Shown: positions 27,978 to 36,806, counted from the first letter of the stretch. The stretch is DNA of 64,000 nt from UBA4417 sp031550085 (GCA_031550085.1 JAVBOY010000034.1:33671-97670), one strand, 5' to 3'. Numbers and translations: made by a program. The notes: generated by a model from the sequence alone, not told the origin.

Positions 27978-28712
27978 ATGAAAAAAATCGCAATTACAAC
28001 CTTCTTACTAATTTTTGCCGCAACCTTACCGATTGCCGCATTGGCACAAAAGAACAAAAAGGATAAAAAAGATAAAACGGAAACCACCGCTAAAATGCCC
28101 GAATTAAAAACCTTGGACGACAGCATCAGCTATTTGATCGGGTTTGATTTGGCCAGAAACCTGAAAGATAAAGTGAATTTGAACATCGAACTTTTTACCA
28201 AAGCCATCCAGGAAGCCACCAGCGGAAAAGAATCCATGCTGAGCGAGGAGCAAATGCAACACGCTTATATGTCGCTAAACGAACGAATCTCGCAAGCCCA
28301 GGATTCTGAAGCCAAAGCCTCGAGTAAAGAAAACAAAGATAAAGGCGAGGCTTTTTTGGCAAAGAATAAAAGCGAAGACGGCGTAAAAGTAACGGCCAGC
28401 GGATTGCAATACAAAGTCCTTACCGAAGGATCAGGCGTATCCCCGACAGCCGAAAGCACCGTAAAAGTACATTATACGGGAACGCTGATTGACGGTACCA
28501 AATTCGATTCATCCGTCGACCGCGGCGAACCGATTGAATTTCCGTTAAACGGCGTCATCAAAGGCTGGACGGAAGGGCTTCAACTAATGAAACCGGGCGC
28601 AAAATACATGTTCTACATTCCTTCGGACCTGGGATACGGCGACCGCGATATGGGTCCCATCCCCGGCGGTTCGGTATTGATTTTCGAAGTAGAACTTCTG
28701 GAAGTGAAATAA
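27978..28712 (+). CDS. FKBP-type peptidyl-prolyl isomerase (FkpA/Mip-like)
   Basis: 244 residues. Signal peptide (1-23, ending ALA), a lysine-rich linker, the helical dimerisation domain of FkpA/Mip (~40-130: SISYLIGFDLARNLKD), then the FKBP domain (~150-244) with VKVHYTGTLIDGTKFDSS, GVIKGWTEGLQLM, YMFYIPSDLGYG and VLIFEVELLEV. Exported cis/trans prolyl isomerase and chaperone in the periplasm. It follows lemA by 30 bases and ends at a clear terminator. Confidence 0.95.
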   Translation: MKKIAITTFLLIFAATLPIAALAQKNKKDKKDKTETTAKMPELKTLDDSISYLIGFDLARNLKDKVNLNIELFTKAIQEATSGKESMLSEEQMQHAYMSLNERISQAQDSEAKASSKENKDKGEAFLAKNKSEDGVKVTASGLQYKVLTEGSGVSPTAESTVKVHYTGTLIDGTKFDSSVDRGEPIEFPLNGVIKGWTEGLQLMKPGAKYMFYIPSDLGYGDRDMGPIPGGSVLIFEVELLEVK

Positions 28713-28745
28713 CCGCTTCGGAACGCTCCGTAAAATCTTTGGATT

Positions 28746-28780
28746 AAAAAAACTCTTCGGTTTTCCCAGGGAGTTTTTTT
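28746..28780 (+). terminator. intrinsic terminator after the FKBP gene
   Basis: AAAAAAACTC (28746-28755) pairs with GAGTTTTTTT (28771-28780), closing in a T-run, 34 bases after the stop. The remaining gap to 29020 shows no gene or structure I can support. Confidence 0.8.
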
Positions 28781-29020
28781 ATGGGCTATATTTTAAAGTT
28801 TAGCAGAGGAATTGCATCTTGTAATTTATTTTGTGCGATTCTTTGGCTATTATGAAGGAGTATGTTCCCAGTGTACAATTGGTAAAAAAAGCCAGTTTCA
28901 TACCCTTTGTCATTTATATGGATTCGTTATCCCTGATGTCGGAAACGCACCTTCGTTTAATACGAATGTTGAGAAAAGCTATTTATTCCATTTAAATTAT
29001 TCCAAAGTCTTTATGCAAGA

Positions 29021-29377
29021 TCAAACCAAAATAAATGCATTCATAATATGCCGGTAGTTCTTGCCAACCGGAATATAGTATTTTTCTATTTTTAACCCAT
29101 TGTTTACAATGGCGCTTACGTGATGAAGGTTCACAATATATGAACGATGAATGCGGCAAAAGCTCGGAAAACAAAGTTTTTGTTCGATTCTTCCAAGATT
29201 TAAAGATGATAAATAGTTTTCTTTGGGATCAAGGGTGACAATGCGGGTATAAGCATTTTCGGCTTGCAGGAATAAAATATTATTTAACGGCAAAGCAATA
29301 AGCATCGCTTTATCGCGGACAAACAGACATGGGAGCACATAAATGTCAAGGGACTTGTTTTGTAGTATTTTTTCCAT
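29021..29377 (-). CDS. stand-alone LytTR DNA-binding protein
   Basis: 118 residues with only a LytTR domain (~28-115: NNILFLQAENAYTRIV, FCRIHRSYIVNLHHV), without receiver or kinase. It lies 89 bases downstream of the Cache/channel-like gene on the same strand, so it is probably the last gene of that transcript and may be its transcriptional output. A one-domain regulator must be controlled by amount, partner or ligand instead of phosphorylation. Confidence 0.85.
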   Translation of the reverse strand: MEKILQNKSLDIYVLPCLFVRDKAMLIALPLNNILFLQAENAYTRIVTLDPKENYLSSLNLGRIEQKLCFPSFCRIHRSYIVNLHHVSAIVNNGLKIEKYYIPVGKNYRHIMNAFILV

Positions 29378-29466
29378 ACAGCAAACATGTATTAATATTT
29401 TATAATATCATTTTATGCGATACAGACCTTTGGAGTAATATTTTTTTAATGCAACTTTCAATACAA

Positions 29467-31140
29467 TTAATAAAACCTAAGAATGGTAGTTACGGCCATA
29501 AGCCCGGTGATGATCGCCCAGAAATAGCGTTTAAGAATAGAATCCGTCCACTGCAAAGACGAAACAATTTTGGTTTCGGTTTCGAGTTGAAACGAAGTAA
29601 CCGTAATCAGCAACAGCAACAAATAAGTGAAAAAATAGCAATATTCGAGGTACATGATGCTTTCGGACAAGACACTTTGCCGGAGGTTGATGTGGTCGAA
29701 AACAAGGACGAAAAACAATCCCGAACAACCTATGACATTATTAAAACCGTCGTCATTGTCGCGGACAAACAGAATTGTGAACAACAGTACCCATACCACA
29801 AAAATTGGAACAATCTTACAGACCAAAATATCCAAAAATTTGCGTGAAATGGAAATATTGAATACCAATTCAGGAAACCGGTTTAGCCCGTACATATCCG
29901 TATTGCCAAAATCACATAAATACGACTCCATACTGTAGGAATAATAGCTGCTGGAAATATTCCATCCGTTGATTTCAAAATGATTTCCCAGTCCGGGGCA
30001 AATATCCGGATATAGCTGCTTATAGGATTCCAAATCGGGAGTAAGGACAGTATTGTCGTCTAAATCAGCGGACCAAACCGGCAATACCAATTCATTTTTC
30101 CCGAAAGGAAATAAAGCATACGAAAGCTGTTGCGGGAGGTTGACATCGAAACGCCAACGATAAAGAGTGGCTTTATTACCCTCCATCAAAATGGAAAGGC
30201 TGTCCGCTTGTTCATATTCATTGATTTGCGCTCCGGGAAAAAGGATTCCTTTTTTCGGGTAGCTATCCCAATGGTATTTCTGTTTTTGGATTTTCAAACC
30301 CTTGCTGTCCCTACTCAGAAACTTCTGCCAAACACTTCCTGCAACCCGTATTTCATAGGAATTTACAAATTGAATTGCATGGATGTATAATCCCGTGGGA
30401 ATGCTTCGGACAGGTTCTTTATACTGTTTTTGGGATTGTTCCTTATAAGAATTCAAAAAATTATCCAAACTCTTTATATCCGCAATCCGTTTCGGATCCC
30501 ATTTATGGTAGATTCTTTTTTTAGTAAGAAAATCCTGTGCCACAGTATTGGTTTTAATCCGTTCGAAAGAATCACCGGAAATATACGGGGCCACTCTTTC
30601 TCCATTCACAGGAAAGCGGTTGTACACCGAAATAACTCCCACAATAACGCCGAAAAATACCGCAGGCAAGAAGTATGCAAAAAATTGCGATCTTCTTGTG
30701 AAAAAGAAATATTGATCCATGAAAATAAGCAGGAGAACCAATCCCATTGCGGCACATGAAATAATGCGGATTGCGCATTGTTTCATGCTTTGGCGGTAAG
30801 ATTCAGATTCGAGCGAACGACCATTGTAAACCGATAATCCCATCAGCCAACCTGTTTCTTTGATCGATGAAAACACTTCATTGCACCATTGTCCGGTAAC
30901 CGTATTGCGGTGGAAATAACTTTCGCCGAGCCGACGGTTTACCGTTAAATCCTGTTTCAACTTGATAAGGACCGGATCGTTGTAATCTTCTCCCAATTCC
31001 CCAAGCGAACGGACTTCATCCAGCGGATGCGCTATAAAAGCCGTGGTTGAATCAATTATGTAAGGCAGTCCATACCGGCTCAAACCGAATTGCAGCAAGC
31101 GCTTGTAAATATGGGCGGTACGGTAGATTACCAACACCAT
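29467..31140 (-). CDS. pentameric ligand-gated-channel-like membrane protein, C-terminal part after a frameshift
   Basis: 557 residues; the 5' part is the ORF at 31052-31687. Residues 1-105 complete a dCache domain (YGLPYIIDSTTAFIAHPL). Two membrane helices (~121-147, 152-172) follow. Residues ~241-427 look like the beta-sandwich of pentameric ligand-gated channels (GLYIHAIQF, ALFPFGKNELVL at 342-353 in the Cys-loop position). Then ISRKFLD, M1 (437-460 with VP), M2 (~467-487), M3 (~497-517), a short loop, and M4 (539-555). Spacing and wording resemble GLIC/ELIC. Inferred role: a ligand-sensing inner-membrane channel or receptor. The listed Met is probably not a real start. Confidence 0.6.
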   Translation of the reverse strand: MVLVIYRTAHIYKRLLQFGLSRYGLPYIIDSTTAFIAHPLDEVRSLGELGEDYNDPVLIKLKQDLTVNRRLGESYFHRNTVTGQWCNEVFSSIKETGWLMGLSVYNGRSLESESYRQSMKQCAIRIISCAAMGLVLLLIFMDQYFFFTRRSQFFAYFLPAVFFGVIVGVISVYNRFPVNGERVAPYISGDSFERIKTNTVAQDFLTKKRIYHKWDPKRIADIKSLDNFLNSYKEQSQKQYKEPVRSIPTGLYIHAIQFVNSYEIRVAGSVWQKFLSRDSKGLKIQKQKYHWDSYPKKGILFPGAQINEYEQADSLSILMEGNKATLYRWRFDVNLPQQLSYALFPFGKNELVLPVWSADLDDNTVLTPDLESYKQLYPDICPGLGNHFEINGWNISSSYYSYSMESYLCDFGNTDMYGLNRFPELVFNISISRKFLDILVCKIVPIFVVWVLLFTILFVRDNDDGFNNVIGCSGLFFVLVFDHINLRQSVLSESIMYLEYCYFFTYLLLLLITVTSFQLETETKIVSSLQWTDSILKRYFWAIITGLMAVTTILRFY

Positions 31141-31687
31141 TCCTTTTCTCTCCTCCTTTTAAATCAAAAGGTACACAGCAACCGACAATACGAACACCAA
31201 ACATTTCATCAAAAACCGGATTTGTCCACCAAGCCTGTCCATTTTCAAAAGTTTTCCGGTACCACTGGTGATATCGCGTGGTATTGCTCTTGAAAAAATT
31301 TCCCATGTTAATAAACCCAGTTTGTTTAGATAGCAACAAAGCATAGTTGTTTTGTGGAGTTTTAGCGGCTCCCGGAGCAGATTCCACAGCAAACAAAAGT
31401 CCGTCGATGGGAAAAGAATCTGCAACAGATGTCATAAAGCGCTTCATGGCTTCTTTTTCAATGGACTGTAAAGTCAGTTTTCCGGCAATAGAACCGCTCT
31501 GCAGCCGGGCTTTGGTAAAAGCGCTGTCAATCAATCGGGCGGAGAGATGTAACTTATCGCGTGCCGGTTCCTCGAAATCAATATAATAAGCTTGATAAAA
31601 AAATGTTACATCTTTAGCTATAAAAATCGACAAAGCAATAAATACCGCAAGATAAATACTTTTTTTTAGAAAAATATTTTTTATCAC
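31052..31687 (-). CDS. Cache-domain receptor, N-terminal part before a frameshift
   Basis: 211 residues. Basic N-terminus and membrane helix (~9-28), then the first part of an extracytoplasmic dCache domain (helix LSARLIDSAFTKARLQSG; strands LLFAVES, NYALLLS; YRKTFENGQAWWTNPVFDE, VRIVGCCVPFDLKGGEK). After this point the frame runs into unrelated residues and stops, while the next frame continues the domain exactly (GMVLVIYRTAHIY). One extra A in GAGAAAAGG near 31148 explains the break. It starts 15 bases after the upstream barrel gene stops. Together the two ORFs would encode a ~735-residue protein. Confidence 0.6.
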   Translation of the reverse strand: MIKNIFLKKSIYLAVFIALSIFIAKDVTFFYQAYYIDFEEPARDKLHLSARLIDSAFTKARLQSGSIAGKLTLQSIEKEAMKRFMTSVADSFPIDGLLFAVESAPGAAKTPQNNYALLLSKQTGFINMGNFFKSNTTRYHQWYRKTFENGQAWWTNPVFDEMFGVRIVGCCVPFDLKGGEKRNGVGNLPYRPYLQALAAIRFEPVWTALHN

Positions 31688-31702
31688 AAGCTTTAATTAG
31701 GA

Positions 31703-32425
31703 TTAGGGGTTTGAAAACAAAAAACCGATCCCCACCGTAAAAAATAATTGATTGGCCGCAGGATTGTAAACCAGGCCACATAACACTTTTGTCGGCAGTT
31801 GAGGATGAAGAAACAACTCTTTTCCGGCCACCACAGAAAAATTAATAAATGTAAAGCGTTCTGTTTCCAACAAACTGTTTTTCCAAGGAGTAAAACCGAT
31901 GGAGAAATCAAAATCCAGGGCAGGAAGCTCAAGCAAATAATCGATTGCAGCATAAGACGAAAAGCCGCCGGCCCGTTCTTCGCCCCCAAACACCGTGTTC
32001 CATTCCAATGAAAGGGGAATTCTGGAAAAAGTATATTTCAAACATCCTTCCCATTGGTGGTTAGCGGAATAATTTGTAGAATCGCTACCATTCCAATAAT
32101 CGGTGATGCCCACGGTAAAGCCATGGAAAACATAATGAAGCGTAAAATCAATTTCGCGTTGGGTATTTCGAAAGTCGGTCGATCCCCAAGCGAATAACTC
32201 CAGCCCTTTGTAAACTGCACTTACCGAAGGTTGAACGCTGGCACCTGACTGATACACTCCTCGCCAGATGTTCTGGCTGACCAGATCGATGGCTGCTTCT
32301 GTATGCAAAGTTTCTTTCTCCTGTTCTTGCGCCTGCAACGAAATGACAAGGGGTAACATACTTGACAAAAAGACAACGCAGCGGCTAAGCATTGCCTTTG
32401 GAAGGCAATGGGTGGTAGTTTTCAT
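31703..32425 (-). CDS. outer-membrane beta-barrel protein, TorF/Gcw_chp-like
   Basis: 240 residues from the Met at 32425, which begins a signal peptide (LSRCVVFLSSMLPLVISLQAQ); the longer frame upstream lacks a signal. The mature part is alternating beta-strands. It opens with EAAIDLVSQNIWRGVYQSGASVQPS, like the DLxSxYxWRG start of TorF-type putative porins, and ends in a strand FFTVGIGFLFSNP. Its stop is 15 bases from the Cache/channel gene, so it is likely co-expressed and may admit that receptor's ligand. Family assignment by motif resemblance only. Confidence 0.6.
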   Translation of the reverse strand: MKTTTHCLPKAMLSRCVVFLSSMLPLVISLQAQEQEKETLHTEAAIDLVSQNIWRGVYQSGASVQPSVSAVYKGLELFAWGSTDFRNTQREIDFTLHYVFHGFTVGITDYWNGSDSTNYSANHQWEGCLKYTFSRIPLSLEWNTVFGGEERAGGFSSYAAIDYLLELPALDFDFSIGFTPWKNSLLETERFTFINFSVVAGKELFLHPQLPTKVLCGLVYNPAANQLFFTVGIGFLFSNP

Positions 32426-32536
32426 AATACGGTTTCCTGGAATTTTAAAACAGGTGATAAAAAGCTTTTGAGATTCAACGATATTGGCAATGCCGGCTAT
32501 TGTCAATATCTATATTTGGCTGACTGATAAAAAACT

Positions 32537-33094
32537 TTATCTTAGTGCAATTACTAAACTGGAATAAGTAAGCCCTTGTAGGTTTGGTGTGATGACACCT
32601 GTTCCTGGATCATAGACTGTAAAATTATTATTCAGTTTTTCAACAGCTACCCAATGTTGACCATTATCGACCAACACGATAAAATAATTTTCTGTTCTTG
32701 CTAAAAGTAATTGTGCCAAAGCCACATTATTTTGCTGAACCGCGATATTCTGCATCTGCAATCGATTCAGTTCTTCTTGAATAACTGGTGCCGGAAAAGG
32801 CGGATTACCATATAGTACAGTAGGTGTTAGACGGTATTGGCGGGCTGTCATCGCAATACTTGACGGAAGGCAAATATCTGTTCCACCTGCCTGTGTCCCA
32901 TTTATCAGCCCTTGACTATTAGGACCTACTAAACCAGCCTGATTCACTTGAATAGCAGCATATATATTTTGAGGATTAGGCATATTTAGCTGCAGATTAT
33001 TGACTGCATTAAGTACAGCAGCCAAAGCATACCCACCACAATAATTATTTTGGTTTGGATTTGCATTGTTTTGATTTAAATTATAATTAAACAT
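32537..33094 (-). CDS. C39/papain-like cysteine peptidase
   Basis: 185 residues, no signal peptide. An Asn/Gln-rich N-terminus leads to NYCGGYALAAVLNAV, the Q/N-x-C-G-x-x-A-x-x-x-L pattern of C39 and related papain-fold peptidases (Cys ~19). NGQHWVAVEKL (~145) and VYDPGTG (~157) supply the His and Asp of the triad. Such enzymes cleave peptides, for example double-glycine leaders, or act as effector toxins. It is the last gene of the DUF2589-type cluster; whether it processes a cluster product or is an effector is open. Confidence 0.65.
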   Translation of the reverse strand: MFNYNLNQNNANPNQNNYCGGYALAAVLNAVNNLQLNMPNPQNIYAAIQVNQAGLVGPNSQGLINGTQAGGTDICLPSSIAMTARQYRLTPTVLYGNPPFPAPVIQEELNRLQMQNIAVQQNNVALAQLLLARTENYFIVLVDNGQHWVAVEKLNNNFTVYDPGTGVITPNLQGLTYSSLVIALR

Positions 33095-33242
33095 GGTTTT
33101 TACATTTTTATGTTCACTCTCTTTATCCGGCCGGGTGTTTCTCCGTGCTACTCTTTTAATAGGGATTTTCGCATTCCTCCGATTGAAAGTTTTCGTTGCG
33201 CTAAGGTGGCTTCATGATCTTTCCTCCTTTCTTTTTAAAGGG

Positions 33243-34238
33243 TTACATACTTTCGCTCGGAAAATATTTTCCCTCCCCCTCTTTTTCCTGTTCCTCAGGC
33301 ATAGGTTCTGTAACGACAGCTTGTGCAGAGGGCTGTGAGGGTTCGATATTTTCCGGGGGTATATCGGGGGTATCTTCTTGTTTTGTTTTTCCGGCAAGGA
33401 TCATCTGTCCGCCTTTGCCCAGAATGTAACCCGAAATTCCCGACAAAATGGCTGCGAGTTCGCTGCCTCCCAGAATATTCAGGATTCCGAAAAGGATAAT
33501 GGCAATGATCAGTACGAAAATGGTAATGAATTGCAAGCCTGTTTCGCTTAATAAGTTCCGGGCTAACGATTTGTCCGAACGCCGGTAAATGATAAAGAAA
33601 AACAGGCAAAGCAAAACCGCAATCAGCCCTGAAAAGGTGAGGCTGATCCAGATTCGGAAATTTTGTTGCTGGAATTCGGGCGACAGCGCCGTATTCAACG
33701 CTTGTTCGCACAGGAAAATATCGTCCTGCACGGCTTCGAGGTTTTTCTGAATCAAGGTATAAAATCCTTGATTGATGCTGTCTTTTACAATCGCCTGACG
33801 GTATTTTTCCTTGATGGCGGGCAGCAGATCCGATTGTACAAATGTTACGGTATATTCGCCGTTGTAGTGCATGTTCGGCATTTCGGAATTAATGCGCAGC
33901 AGGATTTTATCCTCCGGACTGCGGGTGGCCAACTCATCTTCCAAACTCTGCACATAATCCTCGGCAAACATACGGCTGAACGAAAGTCCGTAATAGTAAT
34001 CATCGCCCGCCATACGCAACACCCGTTCGATTTCTTTTTTACGGTTGAGGTATTCCCGCAGTTTTTTATAATCGTGCCGGTCGGATGAATTCCCGAACAA
34101 CTGATCGAAATCGGATCGGTACCGTTGCGTTTGGTACAATTGCACGTAATAATCGCGGGTAACGTTGTCGTCGTTGCCTTCGATAGCCCATGTCCATTGC
34201 GAAATGCAAAGGAAAACCAGAATCAGATATTTTGTCAT
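33243..34238 (-). CDS. exported/membrane protein of unknown function
   Basis: 331 residues. Signal peptide (1-18, ending TWA), a ~170-residue charged helical periplasmic domain (KKLREYLNRKKEIERVLRMAG), three membrane segments (~194-217, 232-252, 259-278), and a Pro/Glu-rich cytoplasmic tail (~285-331). No family recognised. It belongs to the minus-strand cluster and could be its membrane anchor or sensor. Confidence 0.6.
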   Translation of the reverse strand: MTKYLILVFLCISQWTWAIEGNDDNVTRDYYVQLYQTQRYRSDFDQLFGNSSDRHDYKKLREYLNRKKEIERVLRMAGDDYYYGLSFSRMFAEDYVQSLEDELATRSPEDKILLRINSEMPNMHYNGEYTVTFVQSDLLPAIKEKYRQAIVKDSINQGFYTLIQKNLEAVQDDIFLCEQALNTALSPEFQQQNFRIWISLTFSGLIAVLLCLFFFIIYRRSDKSLARNLLSETGLQFITIFVLIIAIILFGILNILGGSELAAILSGISGYILGKGGQMILAGKTKQEDTPDIPPENIEPSQPSAQAVVTEPMPEEQEKEGEGKYFPSESM

Positions 34239-34325
34239 TTTTGATACGTTTTATGCCCCTTTGCCCACGAAGCAGGATTTTATCACTGAGTAATGAGGTG
34301 TGAATGATTGATGATTCGATTGTAC

Positions 34326-34790
34326 TTATTCTTTTATTTCCTTGTAGCATTTGAGGCGCAGGAACCTTATTTCCCTTACGGGATAACTTCCGCAATTGAC
34401 ATCCAGGTAAAGGATACTGTAAACACAAGGATTGTTTTCCTTATCGGTCAGCGTCAGCTTTCCCGATTCACCGGGCAATACATAAATGGAAGATGCTCCC
34501 TGTTTTCCTACCCATTCTGCATTCAGCCGGATACAAAGGTTTTGCGCTTGCATGAATGCGTTGTTGGCATCTATGGCAGCAACATAGAGTACGGTCGAGT
34601 CGCAGTTGACCTTTCCCTTTTTTACCACTTCGGTTTGTACTACCGTTCGTATTTGCCGGCATGCGCCGTTTGAAGGAAGTTGCGCATTCATGCAGCTTAT
34701 GGTGGCAAAAGTGAACATCAGCAGGCTAAAGCGGGTGAAGATACTTTTTAAACCGGTTCGGTTCCTTGGATTTTGTTTCTGATTTTTCAT
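34326..34790 (-). CDS. small exported cysteine-containing protein
   Basis: 154 residues. A long basic N-region, hydrophobic core (SLLMFTFATISCMNAQ), then a small domain with six further cysteines (ACRQI, VNCDS, NLCIR, NPCVY, VNCGS, LKCYK) that could pair as disulfides or anchor as a lipoprotein at the signal Cys. No family recognised. It lies 34 bases after the muramidase gene on the same strand; a periplasmic partner or immunity protein for that enzyme is conceivable but unproven. Confidence 0.55.
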   Translation of the reverse strand: MKNQKQNPRNRTGLKSIFTRFSLLMFTFATISCMNAQLPSNGACRQIRTVVQTEVVKKGKVNCDSTVLYVAAIDANNAFMQAQNLCIRLNAEWVGKQGASSIYVLPGESGKLTLTDKENNPCVYSILYLDVNCGSYPVREIRFLRLKCYKEIKE

Positions 34791-34824
34791 ATTATTTTCG
34801 TTTTAAATGGTTGGCACATTGATT

Positions 34825-35682
34825 TTAGTTCGCGTTTTTGTATTGCAAATAAGCTTTTTGCAATTTTTCGTCATAATGGTTTTGCTTGTATCCGGGGCCG
34901 TTATATTTTTCGGCAAATCCGACCCAGTTCAGATTTCTTAAAGGAATATCCAGTTGGGTACTTTGCAGGAATTTCACAAAAGCCAGGAATTGGTTGTTGG
35001 CAGAGCTTTCCATGGCCGAAACATAGTCCGATACCGAACGGTAACCGCAAAGGGCATGGTTGAATCCCATAATCTGAAACATGCCCCACGAAGCTGAAGC
35101 TTGCGCTGCCTCGCGGTGAATTAGAATGGCCCGGTTCAAGCGTTCGTACTCGGCTGCGCCGCCTTTGTAAGCCGTCCGGTTCCATCTCGGAAAAAGAATG
35201 TCTTCGTTTCCCTTTGCATGTTCTTCCGGATTTATATTCCGTTTTTTTAGTTGGCTCCAGAAAATATGCCCTTCAAAGAGGATCATCGGCCGGCCGTCGG
35301 GCAAAAAGCCATTCCGTCCGCCGGATTCGACCTGATGTACGGCACGAATCGCCGCCTCTTCCACATTCAATATTTCTGCTGCTTTGGCGAAATCGATTCC
35401 TTGTTTGCCGGTAGGCGGCACAATCGCTTTAGCATCTTGTAAGGGCTTGGTTTGTGGTGATTCCGTTTTGGAAATCGCTTTCTTATTTTGCAGGGCTTCC
35501 CAAGTGGCTGTTCCCACAATGCCGTCTGCAACAAGATTGACACTTTTTTGAAATTGGCATACCGACACATGGGTTTGGAGTCCGAAAACACCATCAACGG
35601 ATACCGGATAACCTTTTTCTTTCAACAGTTTTTGAAGTTCCGACACAGCTTGGCCGGCGCTTCCTTTTCTTATTGTTTTCAT
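34825..35682 (-). CDS. peptidoglycan-binding N-acetylmuramidase (endolysin-like)
   Basis: 285 residues. PG_binding_1 domain (~1-65: GQAVSELQKLLKEKGYPVSVDGVFGLQTHVSVCQFQ), a linker, then an N-acetylmuramidase domain of the DUF3380 type (~95-283): IRAVHQVESGGRNGFLPDG carries the catalytic Glu, with LFEGHIFW, ASWGMFQIMGFN and FAEKYNGPGY typical of phage and prophage lysins. There is no signal peptide, so export needs another route (holin-like, lysis or a secretion apparatus). Its place among DUF2589-like genes suggests it serves as the cluster's cell-wall-degrading effector or remodeller. Confidence 0.85.
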   Translation of the reverse strand: MKTIRKGSAGQAVSELQKLLKEKGYPVSVDGVFGLQTHVSVCQFQKSVNLVADGIVGTATWEALQNKKAISKTESPQTKPLQDAKAIVPPTGKQGIDFAKAAEILNVEEAAIRAVHQVESGGRNGFLPDGRPMILFEGHIFWSQLKKRNINPEEHAKGNEDILFPRWNRTAYKGGAAEYERLNRAILIHREAAQASASWGMFQIMGFNHALCGYRSVSDYVSAMESSANNQFLAFVKFLQSTQLDIPLRNLNWVGFAEKYNGPGYKQNHYDEKLQKAYLQYKNAN

Positions 35683-35689
35683 AGATTTG

Positions 35690-35890
35690 TTTTTTAAAAG
35701 CGAATCGTGAACAGGTGAAGAGTGAGTTTACTGTTGAATCGTTTAACTGTTTAATTGTTGGTTGTATCAAAAAACTTTCTACCTGCTGCATTAAAAACTA
35801 GTTTACCAGTCTACTAAAAAAAGTTCATCGTTCAAGCTTTCTAATTCATCATTAAAGCCAGTTTACTAGTCTACTAGTCAACTTGTTTAC
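35690..35890. repeat. intergenic filler repeat (GTGAAC / TTTACTAGTCTAC type)
   Basis: Contains tokens such as GTGAACAGGTGAAGAGTGA, GTTTAACTGTTTAATTG and TTTACTAGTCTACTAGTC that recur near 43424-44000 and 58980-59400. No gene is seen here. Confidence 0.5.
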
Positions 35891-35900
35891 GGGTGAACGT

Positions 35901-36140
35901 TCACTCTTTTTTCATTTTAAATTTATCATTCACATGGTTTACCTTATCTTGTGCTTGTCGTACTTTTTCCAGAGCCTCAATAGCTTTTTGCGAAGCAGCT
36001 TTGTTGATGCTTAATTGCAAGGTACAAGATGGACAGGTGATGGTTTTTCCACCCATTAAATCCATCGCTGAAACGGGGATAAATCCTTTGCAAACCGGGC
36101 ATTCAAAACCCGATGGCCGTTGTGTATTTAATTGATTCAT
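35901..36140 (-). CDS. small zinc-ribbon protein with coiled-coil tail
   Basis: 79 residues. FECPVCKGF and ITCPSCTLQL (~13-40) form a CxxC...CxxC zinc ribbon; the rest is a charged helix (AIEALEKVRQAQDKVNHVNDKF). Cytoplasmic. It lies 23 bases after the second DUF2589-like gene and reads as part of the same cluster; an adaptor or assembly role is plausible. No specific family recognised. Confidence 0.65.
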   Translation of the reverse strand: MNQLNTQRPSGFECPVCKGFIPVSAMDLMGGKTITCPSCTLQLSINKAASQKAIEALEKVRQAQDKVNHVNDKFKMKKE

Positions 36141-36163
36141 TATCCTTTGTATTTAAATTCTAA

Positions 36164-36787
36164 TTACGCTTCTTCAAATGGGCGTGGTTGCTCGCTATTG
36201 TTCTCCGGTTCGGCATTTTCAATCACCATGTTATTTGCGGAAAGCGACAACAAATTCGCTAATCCCGAAGGCATATCGGCTTGCTGCATCACGACTTTTA
36301 CTTTCATATTGGCAGTTAGGCTGTTATCCCTTTGGTTTTTGCTGTTGCCCGTTTGGGGCGCCAGTGCTGCACGCATCGAGAGCGGTTGGTTTTTCTCCTG
36401 CTTGTCAGGCGCTTGCTCTTCAAAAGAATAGCTTTCCTCTTTGGTTTCGCTTACGGCATCGAGGATTTTAATCTCAAAATCAAAAGTGGCTTCCTTAATT
36501 TGCAACAGCGGAATCGGAATGAGCGAAATCACCGGAATTTGTACCGATTTCAAAGTTTTACCCCTTCCATCAGCTTGCATATATTGGAACGTGAATGTGC
36601 GTAATTTCCCCAATCCGGGATCGCCGTTCGGGTTGGGTTCGAAAGCTACTTCCTGCAAGAAATTGATATAGCTTCGCGTGGTCATGGCATCGGCCTCCAG
36701 CGTGGCTACCAAAGGCGCCGAAATCAGCTGATGAAGCGCCATTACCTGGCTGTTTAACTGGTTTTTCTTTTCTTTTTGCGTGTTCAT
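36164..36787 (-). CDS. DUF2589-like protein, paralogue 2
   Basis: 207 residues, no signal peptide. Parallels the protein at 37726-38592: an N-terminal Ala-rich helix (LISAPLVATLEADAMTTRSYINFLQEV, ~19-45), a beta-rich middle with VQIPVISLIPIPLLQIKEATFDFEIKI (~81-107), a low-complexity segment, a final strand (ANMKVKVVMQQA) and the closing motif DMPSGLANLLSLSANNMVI. This repeats the DUF2589 layout at shorter length. The function of DUF2589 is unknown. Confidence 0.7.
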   Translation of the reverse strand: MNTQKEKKNQLNSQVMALHQLISAPLVATLEADAMTTRSYINFLQEVAFEPNPNGDPGLGKLRTFTFQYMQADGRGKTLKSVQIPVISLIPIPLLQIKEATFDFEIKILDAVSETKEESYSFEEQAPDKQEKNQPLSMRAALAPQTGNSKNQRDNSLTANMKVKVVMQQADMPSGLANLLSLSANNMVIENAEPENNSEQPRPFEEA

Positions 36788-36806
36788 AATCGTAATTTTT
36801 TAAGGG

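Noticed and set aside
28812..29057. 81-codon plus-strand frame
   Set aside because: Overlaps the 3' end of the LytTR gene, no recognisable domain and unusual residue content.
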